Assembly (NCBI GenBank): GCA_003116975.1
Contig: BGKB01000127.1
Coordinates: 62,001 to 126,000 of the forward strand
Origin: Aurantiochytrium sp. KH105
Lineage: Eukaryota; Sar; Bigyra; Thraustochytrida; Thraustochytriidae
DNA length: 64,000 bases
Reading direction: 5' to 3'
The notes beneath the pieces were generated by a model. It was not told the origin of the DNA and searched no databases. It was given only the letters and a program-made list of their open reading frames with translations. Position 1 is the stretch's first letter, and each line of letters starts with the position of its first letter. The position numbers were made by a program, and so were the translations under genes. Positions 39,796 to 48,366 of this stretch are shown in pieces.

Positions 39796-41448
39796 TCATA
39801 GACGTTGCCGCTTTGCACGCTGACCTTGCGGTGGTGCATTGCCTTTTTGAAGCTGATCAGAGACGGCAGCCGCCAAAAGCCCCAGGGTCTCGTCGTCGTC
39901 TTCTCGGTCAGCCTGACGATTTCCTGCAAGGCGCAAGCTTTCGTTCTCAGATTGACTCTTTTCGTCATTGAGAGAGTTGTCACCGAAACCTTTGGTGGAT
40001 GCGTCCTGTTCGTTTTGTGGCTGTGCGCCCGACGGAAACTGCTCGAGAACATTATGTGGGGATGCAGACCCAGGCTCGATTCCGCCATTGTCAGCAGAGT
40101 CAAAGCCTCGCGCCGCCCATTGCATGGAGTCCGCTTTCGCGGAGAGTGCCCCTACCTCGGTAGCCTTAATCGAGCCATTGTGATCTCCCTCGTCTCTTGG
40201 TTGCCGAGACACCGTAGAATCATTTGACTGAAGCGGTGCTTCGTTGGCGGAAGTGACATGCGCAGAAGAACGAGAAGAGTTTAGCAGAGTGGTTTCCTGT
40301 CCTGGAAACGGGGCTGCGGCAGAAACGGCGTCTTGCGAATTGTCGCCGACATTTGATTGATGACGTTGGCAATGTTCCATGTTACGCATGCGAACCTTCC
40401 AGCAGCCCTCCGTCTTGCATCGTCCTCCACCATGGCCCTTGCAATATCCTCCGCCCGCATTGAGTTGCTCGCAGCCTGCTTCTCTGCACCCTGATCGGGG
40501 AGCGCCATGGGAGACGCAGAGATGGGACCCACTCACGGCCGACCGTGAGCAATTGGGATTCGCGCAGCGCCGTCCTCCGCCATGACGGATGCAAAATCCC
40601 CCGCGCATCGCGTGTTTCCTGCAATCCTCCACTTGGCATCGCCTCCCCGGCGCGCCATGCGAGATGCAAAATTTGGACCGAGTCTCGGCTGCACGTGAGC
40701 AGTCTTTATGTTGGCAGCGATTGCCGCCGCCATGACGCTTGCACTTTCCACCCTTGAGAGCCTTGTTTGTGCAGTCTCCCTCTTCACAGCGCCGCTCGCG
40801 CGCTCCGTGACGCACGCAAACCTTGAAAGCGCTTCGCGCCGCCTTTTCGCAACCTGGGTGTCGACAACGATTACCTCCACCATGCTTGATGCAAAAGCCT
40901 CCTCGCTGCGCTGCTTTAGTACAGTCATCCTTGGAGCATCGTTTCGTATGCGCTCCATGGCGTACGCAGGTATCAAAGCCGCTCCGGGCCGATCGCGAGC
41001 AAGACGGGTCCTTGCAGCGGTGTCCGCCACCATGGGAGATGCAAAATCCCCCACCTTGGCTCAGGTGCTGGCAGCCCTCAATTTCGCAGCGTTTCCCACC
41101 GCCATGGGTCGTGCACTTGCCCCCAAGGGCCTTCCATCCCTTGCATCCCGGCACGTCGCATTGCTTTGTCATGGGTTGTCGGCCTGCTCTTGGCAAGACG
41201 TCTTCGTCTACAGCACCCAGTCCGGCATCTGTATTATCTACATTAAATTGGTGAGAGACCGCGTCATGGTCTTGGCCTGAAATAGTTTGTGGATCTGGGG
41301 ATATACTCGTAGTAGTACTTGTTGCTGTTGTCGCTACGGACGATGAATTTGTCGCCGACGTCGCCATTGCAGCCCCACGTGTTGGTGACCCGGTCATAAA
41401 CGAGCCCGAGGTCCCCGTTGGCGTGGCGACTTCGACAGCATCAGCCAT
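39796..41448 (-). CDS. Cys/His tandem-repeat protein (11 'CxxHG' units, WRKY19-like repeats)
   Basis: A 550-residue protein started at the ATG at 41448 (MADAVEVATP); the upstream open frame is leader-like. Residues about 97-366 hold eleven tandem units of C-x4-C-x9/10-C-x2-H, each presumably one zinc site. Two unit types alternate: a 24-residue type ending HGGG-x-R and a 26-residue type ending HGA-x3-R. The order is A A B A B A B A B A plus one degenerate unit. Repeats of this kind occur in oomycete and plant proteins often labelled WRKY19-like, though no WRKY domain is present here. They may bind nucleic acid or protein; I cannot say which. Flanks are Thr/Ser-rich before and Ser/Gln/Asp-rich after, ending in a basic QRAKRQRL tail that could be a nuclear signal. 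Confidence 0.85.
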   Translation of the reverse strand: MADAVEVATPTGTSGSFMTGSPTRGAAMATSATNSSSVATTATSTTTSISPDPQTISGQDHDAVSHQFNVDNTDAGLGAVDEDVLPRAGRQPMTKQCDVPGCKGWKALGGKCTTHGGGKRCEIEGCQHLSQGGGFCISHGGGHRCKDPSCSRSARSGFDTCVRHGAHTKRCSKDDCTKAAQRGGFCIKHGGGNRCRHPGCEKAARSAFKVCVRHGARERRCEEGDCTNKALKGGKCKRHGGGNRCQHKDCSRAAETRSKFCISHGAPGRRCQVEDCRKHAMRGGFCIRHGGGRRCANPNCSRSAVSGSHLCVSHGAPRSGCREAGCEQLNAGGGYCKGHGGGRCKTEGCWKVRMRNMEHCQRHQSNVGDNSQDAVSAAAPFPGQETTLLNSSRSSAHVTSANEAPLQSNDSTVSRQPRDEGDHNGSIKATEVGALSAKADSMQWAARGFDSADNGGIEPGSASPHNVLEQFPSGAQPQNEQDASTKGFGDNSLNDEKSQSENESLRLAGNRQADREDDDETLGLLAAAVSDQLQKGNAPPQGQRAKRQRL

Positions 41449-41779
41449 GACAATGCAGCAGATGCCAAGAGGTAGGGCGACCTGAGGCCGGCCGCGTCTC
41501 GCCGTCCGCGCGGTTCTCTCGCGCGTAAGAGAGGCTGGGCACGCGAGCAGTCCGCAAATCTCACAATCCGCTAGAAGCGACTGCTGGCCTGTCAGAGGCA
41601 CACGTTAACGCTATAGACGCGAGAAGCAGCTCTGCGCAGTGAGGTTACGCAAGGGTTGCGTATTAGCTCGCGCGCAAGCCAGCTAAGCTCCCTTGGAGCG
41701 GGTCCCAACCTCACTTTCTTGGCCCGACGGGCGACTTCGACCAACGTTCGAGTTTTGCTTTGTTTTTCCACTTTGGTTT

Positions 41780-41800
41780 TGTTTGTTTGTTTGTTTGTTT
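41780..41800. repeat. (TTTG)n run
   Basis: Five TTTG units in the spacer upstream of the Cys/His-repeat gene. Confidence 0.9.
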
Positions 41801-41840
41801 TCCGAGCATGTGCGAGACACCCACTGCTGCATGGCATACC

Positions 41841-41899
41841 AGCATCAGAGAGAGCATCAGAGAGAGCATCAGAGAGAGCATCAGAGAGAGCATCAGAGA
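41841..41899. repeat. Five-copy 12-bp minisatellite
   Basis: The unit AGCATCAGAGAG is repeated about five times without mismatch until the last copy. It lies 390-450 bp upstream of the Cys/His-repeat gene. Confidence 0.96.
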
Positions 41900-42200
41900 A
41901 GACCGAGTCAAGCTGGTATAGAATGGCTCTGAGTGATGCTCGAATCAGTGTGTAAAGAGGTAAATCAAATCATTCATTACGAAGGTGTTGAAAACAAAGA
42001 AAAATGGAAAAAGACAAAGAGGTCAGTCAGATCCGCCACGAGTGGGTCAGGGTCGATCAGGATCGTTGGCCGGAGCCATTCATTCATTCATTCATTCACT
42101 CGAGGCAATCCGATGCTAGCAGTATTTTCAGAGAGTCAGAGTCGAGGAATTCTATCTATTGCAATGCATGCAAACTGTGCCGGGTTATTCAGGCTCTATC

Positions 42201-43925
42201 TTACGCCGAGGCCGGGCAAAGTCCTTTGTTCATGGCCTTGCGCTCCCACTTGTTGGAGTCAAGCATGTCCAATTTTTTGGCCTTGATGACAGGGACCGTC
42301 TTGCGAATGTCCTCAGCTTTGAAAGATTTCAAGGTCGATTTCTCTGCGTCGACTGGAAAGAGAATCACGCTGATGCCTGCTGCTTCGGCCTCGGCCACAG
42401 CCTGCACAAAAGACTCCCTATTCGACGTTGCGCCGTTAATGTTCTTGGTAAAGACCGCAATCACGCGCCGATGCGTCGTATCGTCTGTAGAAAAGGTGGA
42501 CACCGCTTGCGTGAGCGCCTTGTCCATGTACAGGGTCGCTTTGTTGCCGGAATCCTTGCCACGGTAAGACAAGTCTTCCAGCGCAGAAAGAAAGTCCGAA
42601 AGCGGAGCAAGCGTGGTCGTAGCCGGCGCAGCCTTGAAAGCATCGACGAGCGCGAAATTGATTGATGATGGGTCGTCGAGCGTATCAAAGAGCGATTCCG
42701 TCACTCCAAGCGCGAGGCGCGCTGTGGCGGCCTTGATGGCTGCAAAGTCAGAAGATGTGACGCCTTTACCACCGCCGTTCATGTTCTCCAGCACAAAGAC
42801 AACGTCCATGGGGTTGGCTGTGCCGCGGCTAAACTTGCGAGGGCACGACGGGTAGGCGCGCGTGGGTGCTAGCGTGGGCGCCAGCGTGGGCGCAGGCGTG
42901 CTCGGGGGCTGGCTCGGGTCTTCTTGCTGCTCGCCGCCGTCGTCGTCTTCTTGTCCGCCGTCGTCTTCGACCCACTCGGTGGCTGGCAAAGTGCTTTCGG
43001 GAGACGAGCAGGACTTCCACTGCTCGCCTCGGGTGCATAGCCACTCACCCTTGTTGGATTGGCAGTACTTGGACTGCAAGACGGCCTCCTGCGAGCAGGC
43101 GCGCTTGGCCGCCGCCTCAAGAGAGTCGCTTACGTACTCGGTGTCAAAGTGAGCCCGGTTCGTGTTGGGGAAAACAGCAAAGGCGTCGCACTCGTCCCAC
43201 TTTGCGCAGTTCTCGGTGAGGACGCCGTCGAAATAGCTCTCAATGTCGGGAACAATGGAAGCTGCGTTCTTGAGCACAATGGAGAGTCCGAGCTTGTGCG
43301 CGGCTGTGGCAAGGCCTTTGAGGTAGGTGATTTGCAAAGCCTTGGCGTATGCTGCCTTGTTCTTGTACAGGGAGCTATCAAAGTCGTTGCTGAGTCCGCC
43401 GTAGCACTCTTGGTTGTCAAAGCAGTCGACATTGTCCGGCTCGATGACATGGCAGCCCTTGGCGGCGGCGAGCTCGAGTCGGTTTTGCATGAGGGCCAGG
43501 AGAGCGTCTGTTTGCGAGATGTCGAGGTAGAACTCGCTGGGCCAGTTGTTGGACTGGCTCATGGAGAGCGGTTTGAAGTCGTCAAAGTCCGGACGCCAAT
43601 CCTCGGCGGTGCCGGCGCTCATGTAGCACATGACAATGTGGTCCTCTTCGATCAGCTGCGCCATCTTGTCCGCTGCCGGTTCACCGTCAATGGTTTCGTC
43701 AAAGAGATCGACTAGCACGAGTTTGCGGCCGTCCACGGTCTCGTCCTTGGCGCCGTTCTTGAACCCCCACGCGAGGTTCGCCCACGTCGTGGTCTTGGGG
43801 AGCCGCACGTGCCGCGCCGCATGGCAGTGGCTCACAAGTGCCATGACCACCGCGAGCGCGAACCATGCTCCCGCACGGGTCTTGGCCACCGCGCGGCTCG
43901 GGCCGTGCGCACGCCTGGCCTCCAT
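42201..43925 (-). CDS. Secreted GH114 endo-alpha-1,4-polygalactosaminidase fused to a vWA-like domain
   Basis: A 574-residue single-exon protein. A basic N-terminus and hydrophobic core (about 19-36; cut near HCHA) form a signal peptide. Residues about 44-270 are a glycoside hydrolase family 114 barrel: LVDLFDE, VMCYMSAGTAEDWRPD, FYLDIS, the acidic EPDNVDCFDN (about 162-171), GLSIVLKNAA and LTENCAKWDECDAF. GH114 enzymes cleave galactosamine-containing polysaccharides, such as those in fungal walls and biofilms. After an acidic linker and PTLAPTLAPT repeats (about 345-360) comes a von Willebrand A-like Rossmann domain (about 370-560), starting MDVVFVLEN. Its metal site is degenerate: the usual D-x-S-x-S is E-N-M-N. 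This suggests a secreted enzyme with an adhesion or binding module. Divergent from VPS13 across 4.4 kb. Confidence 0.88.
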   Translation of the reverse strand: MEARRAHGPSRAVAKTRAGAWFALAVVMALVSHCHAARHVRLPKTTTWANLAWGFKNGAKDETVDGRKLVLVDLFDETIDGEPAADKMAQLIEEDHIVMCYMSAGTAEDWRPDFDDFKPLSMSQSNNWPSEFYLDISQTDALLALMQNRLELAAAKGCHVIEPDNVDCFDNQECYGGLSNDFDSSLYKNKAAYAKALQITYLKGLATAAHKLGLSIVLKNAASIVPDIESYFDGVLTENCAKWDECDAFAVFPNTNRAHFDTEYVSDSLEAAAKRACSQEAVLQSKYCQSNKGEWLCTRGEQWKSCSSPESTLPATEWVEDDGGQEDDDGGEQQEDPSQPPSTPAPTLAPTLAPTRAYPSCPRKFSRGTANPMDVVFVLENMNGGGKGVTSSDFAAIKAATARLALGVTESLFDTLDDPSSINFALVDAFKAAPATTTLAPLSDFLSALEDLSYRGKDSGNKATLYMDKALTQAVSTFSTDDTTHRRVIAVFTKNINGATSNRESFVQAVAEAEAAGISVILFPVDAEKSTLKSFKAEDIRKTVPVIKAKKLDMLDSNKWERKAMNKGLCPASA

Positions 43926-45463
43926 CGCGAGACGAGCCGGGAGCCGAGACGGTCTCGCGTCTGCCTCAACTTCTCGGCCGAGAAGCAGAGGGCCTTGCTT
44001 GGCCCGATCGATACTCCGCGCCCGCGGTGACGGCTGGTTGCCTTTTTTCTCGCCTTGTCAGCAGTTGCCTTTGCCTTTCCTTGCCTCACCTCACGTGGTG
44101 TCACCTCGCCACCGATGCCGAGAGGCTACCAGACAGACAGACACACAGATCGATCAATCGATCGATGGCGTTCTGCCTGCGTCTCGTTCGTGCAGGTGCC
44201 GGCAGCGTGTTGTAGTTGAGGCGAGTCGAGGTGAGTCGAGGCTCGTGGAGGCGAGTCGAGGCTAGTGGAGGCGAGCCGGGCCGAGTCGAGTCGAAGCGAG
44301 TCTCGGGTTTGCAGGCGGACAACCTCTACCTACACAAGAATGGTCAGGGACGCGGGAAGAATTTGGGCGTTTAATGATCGCTCGATCGATGGTTGATCAG
44401 CCAATCAGGCGCAGGCGATTGATTGATGACCCAAACGCTGTGCAGCGTAAACTTGCTCTCCTCGCCGCGAGTCAACTCGAGAGAAAACCGAAGACGACTC
44501 GTCTTGGCTCGGCTCCATACTCGATTCGATCCGCCTCCGCGGCGCGCAATGGTGTGCCTACCAGCCATCATGGATAGCATGGTCCTCGCCCCTCCCCGCC
44601 CCTCAGGCCCGTTCTCTCGCCTCGCCCCATCGCCCGCCCGCCGCTGCCGCGACGCCCGCGGCCGCGACGCCCGCGCGCTCCCGCGACGCCCGCGCGCTCC
44701 CGCGACCGCGCGGCGAACGACAGCGGCGGGGCGGCGCACCCGTGCGTGCGCCAGCTGACTCTGGCTAACTAACTAACTGACTAACCGTGAGTTGAAGGGG
44801 GAAAAGGTACCGGAAGCGCGGCGCGGCGCGGCCCGGCTCCCTCGCCTCCTTCCTGCCGTTGGCGCCTGCTGTGCTTCCTGGCTTGCTCGGATGCCGCGGA
44901 GACACAGCTAGCTGTGCTGCAGCTGCAGCTGCAGCTGATGTGCGTGGAAAGCTCGGTCATCGGCGGCTCCGAGAGATAGGTATAGGTACGTAGTAGGATC
45001 ACGGCAGCTCGTCAAGAGCGAGGTTGCGTTCTTTGTTTTTGACAGAGACAAGGGGGAGGCCATAGGCGCCTAGCTACTGCTACTATTTTTATAAACGATC
45101 AATCGATCGATGGATTGCTTCCGAAGCCTAACAAGTAAAACTGGGTGGCGGCCGGCCGGGCCTTGGCGCGGCGCGGAGGCGCTTTTTGATTGGCCGGCTG
45201 CGGCGCGGGGAAGACACTCGGCCAAGGCGTGCAATGGAATGGAGTCGAACGAAGGAATGCATCATACATGCGCGCGAAGAAAGGCAAGATCGTTTCGTCC
45301 CAAGATCGATCGATGAGCTCGGCTCCGAAGCCTCGCGGCGCAGGTCCGCGGCAGCCAGCCACTGCCACTGCCAGCCAGCCATGAAGAAGGTGAAAGGCTG
45401 AGGCTGACTGGCTGCGCAGGCATCCACGCGGGCGGCCAAGTGAACGCAAAAAGGGGCGACAAG

Positions 45464-45484
45464 CACGCACGCACGCACGCACGC
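45464..45484. repeat. (ACGC)n microsatellite
   Basis: Five ACGC units in the GH114/VPS13 spacer, the same motif as at 7181-7224. Confidence 0.92.
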
Positions 45485-47700
45485 TGACGCTTGTTGGCTC
45501 CGAGGCGGAGAATATGACGATGATGACGAAGATGCTGTCAGAGGATCGTGATCTTCAAGTCGCTGTCGCCAGCGCAGGCTGTCGCGGAGGATGCATCACG
45601 CCTGCGCGCGCGTCGAGCATCTGCCTCGTCGCGACGACACGGCGCGCGATGCGCGCGTACCGACACCGATTCGGAGCTCCACGACGCCGCGGCGTGGGCT
45701 CGCCGGAGCCGCTGGCAGTGGCTGTGGCCACCGACAGGGCAGCTGCGGCGGTGTGGCCGCAGCGCCAACTTTCTCTCTCGCCGCCGCCCGCCGCGCCGCG
45801 CGAGAGCGAAGCCTCGGCAGCAGCTGCAGCAGCTTAGAGCGCGCAGTGAGTGCAGCACGTGCACGCGCGCACTTCGCGCGGAAGGCGCAGCTGCGGAAGA
45901 GAGAGAGAGGCCGAGCTCAGCCAGACCAGCGACGAGGACGAGGACGAGCTCGTGAGCACGATCGACAAAATCAACAAGATCGAGGGAGACAGATGCAGGA
46001 GATGCGGCAGAGGAAAAAGGGGACGCGCGTCCACCGGGAGGGGGGCCCGCGTCCCGCGGCGCGTACCCGCGGAGGATGAGGAGTGAGTGGAGTGGTGCGC
46101 GAGATTTCCGGCAGCGAGGGAGGAAGGCGAGGAGGGTCTTGCTTCCCACTCGCAGAGCGCGATCCGATCCGCCCGCAGACTGGCGGTATGTACTAGTAGC
46201 AGTAGAGTTCATGGCGACGTGCGACGTTAAAATAATACTCGGAGAGCTCTGCGCGGAGCAGCACCTTCATCGTCGCGGCCTTGCTCGAAACTTGAGTTGA
46301 CTTGGTTTTGGTTTGGTTTGGCTTGGCTTAGCTTGGCTCGATTTGGTTGGACTTTCGACGTGATAATGCTGAAAAGCAAACAAAATGATAATGAAGATCT
46401 TAACCCCCGCCCCTTTCGCCGCTGCCGGTACGTTTGTTCGTTCCTTCGCTCGCTGGAGTTCAAGTTCCGAGTCGTTCGTCGCGTGCAACGGAATTTTCGG
46501 GCGGGGCCCAAAGAAGCCTTGCCGATTTCTGCGCGGGCTCGAGACTCGCAGCCAGTCGCCGGGTCGCATCATCGCGCAATGGGACGATTTTCTCTCGCCC
46601 TCTCAGAACTGTGAACTGTCAACCGCGCGCGCGACAGCGGCGGGAACAAACGGTGGACAAACGAGTGCCCCTGCGAGGCCACTGTATAAAGTTCAACTCG
46701 GGGAGGCAAGACTCGAATGACGCGGACTCGAGGTCCTTGGAGCCAACGGATTTGTGTCTGCGCGTGCGCGAAGCGGCTCGAGGTGGGACGCGCGATGCGT
46801 GCGCCTGCCCGCCTTCGAGTACTGGCCATCCTGACGTCCGGGAGGGAGCCAAGTCGGATCTCGTCTCAAACGGTCCCGAGGGAACCGACGCCGCGAGGCC
46901 TGCGCGGCCGACGCTAGGCGCAACTTCAAGGAAGGACCCGACGGAAGGAAGTGAGCAAGGAAGGAAGCCGGCGCAAGGTTTCTTCTTTTTTTGCCGCGTA
47001 CGTACGTAGCCTCTACGCGCGTGGAAACTCATTCGTCTACTGTTAGCGCATGTGTGTAGGTGCACTCCGCCGAGATGGAAGAGTGACGCGGGAAGGTGGT
47101 ACTTTAACCGTCTTGCGGACCAGCGATTCTTTTCGCGCGCACAGAAGCGGAAACAACTGGTCCTTGGTCTGGCTCGCTTTACGTCTCGCGGGGCAGGCCG
47201 GCTGCATGTTCGTTCGCCCCTCGCAAGGCAAAGGCGCCCAGACTGGCTAGCTATCTGGCTGGCTGGCTGGCTGGCGAGCGTCCCGAGGCAGTTTCTTTAG
47301 ATTTCAGAAAGGTGAGTGAGCTTTGTGACTTGCAACGTTCGGACGCGTTGAAAGGGGAATTTATTGTGTTTATTTTCTAGTTCAGCACCTGCTGCTGCTC
47401 AAGCAGCCAGCACGAAAATCGACATTGCATGTCGTCCGCCTCCTTGACGCATGGCATCATTGAGAAGACGTGTAAGTGCTGAAGACGCCTCGCGTGCATG
47501 TAAATGAAATCAACACCGCATGAAAGGAGTCAAAGAATTTGAGATAATCTCTGAATTGGATAAGAATGAAAACAGGCCTGCACACAATAAGTGAAACAAT
47601 TTTCCAAAGAGGCCTGGAAAAAAGTCCTCGTTGAAGTCTTGCAAATCCCGCGCGAAATCATCAGCCGTTGCTTTGGTGATTGCGTTCCTGACGCGAGTTC

Positions 47701-47753
47701 GACAGATTAGTCCATGAAACGCGATTTAGACAGATTAGTCCATGCAACGCGAT
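47701..47753. repeat. Two-copy 25-bp direct repeat, 28-bp period
   Basis: The unit beginning GACAGATTAGTCCATG and ending AACGCGAT occurs at 47701-47725 and 47729-47753 with a single A/C difference. Confidence 0.95.
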
Positions 47754-48028
47754 GAGAGTCTAACGCATTTTTGCTTTTTTGCAAAGATTTGTTTACCAGC
47801 TTCCATTGGAAAAATAGAAAGGACTTCTTTATCGCTTTGCTTCTTTGCGTGAAGAAAGCAACTTTCCTTGCTTCTCTCCCTCCCCCCCCCCCCCTCGAAG
47901 ATTGAACGAGAGCGATCTGAACACAATGACTCGACGTTTTTTCGAGGGTGACTCGGCCGGCTGATCCTGATCGATCGAAATGGCTTTTACTGCTTCAGTT
48001 GCGAATGTAGTGTTTGCACTGGGCCTGA

Positions 48029-48199
48029 TTCGCGTGCAAGATCGTACGAAAGACCTGATTTCTCGACGTCCCCGCACATCCAACCTTGCACGCGAACTCT
48101 AGCTCTAGCATGCTGGATACTCGCGTGCAAGATCGTACGAAAGACACGACCTCTCAACAGCACCCCTGCACATTCAACCTTGCACGCGAACTCTAGCTT
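48029..48199. repeat. Duplicated inverted-repeat element upstream of VPS13
   Basis: Two copies of a roughly 75-bp element with 91-bp period. Each begins TCGCGTGCAAGATCGTACG and ends in the complementary CTTGCACGCGA plus ACTCTAGCT. In copy 1 the 12-bp arms (48029-48040 and 48085-48096) pair perfectly; in copy 2 the 11-bp arms are at 48121-48131 and 48179-48189. The stretches between the arms have diverged much more than the arms. It ends about 170 bp before the VPS13 ATG. Confidence 0.9.
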
Positions 48200-48366
48200 G
48201 ACCCAATTGTAGTAGTATCTTGGGATGCCCGTGCCGAGTTGCAAATGTGCGCAGATACGATGATCGTCAAAACTTGAGTTTTGAGCACAAGACCGAGGAG
48301 TGGGGGGCAGCGGGCGGGTCCGCGCCGGGGAGGCGCGCGCGCGCGCACTCGCGCTCCGTAGACACG

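Larger units (their letters stand above)
41449..42200. other. Spacer with promoter of the Cys/His gene and GH114 3' flank
   Basis: It includes a (TTTG)n run (41780-41800), a five-copy 12-bp tandem repeat (41841-41899) and a CATT run near 42078. The in-frame His-Gln-Arg-Glu peptide repeat encoded by the 12-bp unit is not a credible gene. Confidence 0.55.
43926..48366. other. 4.4 kb divergent spacer between GH114 and VPS13
   Basis: The first 3 kb is GC-rich with GAGTCGAGG-type repeats (44215-44300), CTGCAG palindromes (44915-44938) and an (ACGC)n run (45464-45484). From about 47300 it becomes A/T-richer and contains a possible GT-AG intron (47312-47383), a 25-bp two-copy repeat, a C13 run (47882-47894) and a pair of palindromic repeats close to VPS13. 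Numerous Arg/Ala-rich frames on both strands are not credible genes. A short spliced transcript near 47300-47480 cannot be excluded. Confidence 0.5.

Noticed and set aside
41841-41899. Possible CRISPR-like or coding repeat
   Set aside because: The 12-bp units abut one another with no spacers. It is an ordinary minisatellite, and the encoded peptide repeat is meaningless.
45538-46212. 224-residue minus-strand and overlapping plus-strand frames
   Set aside because: Mutually overlapping, Arg/Ser/Ala-biased frames typical of GC-rich spacer; neither shows a domain.
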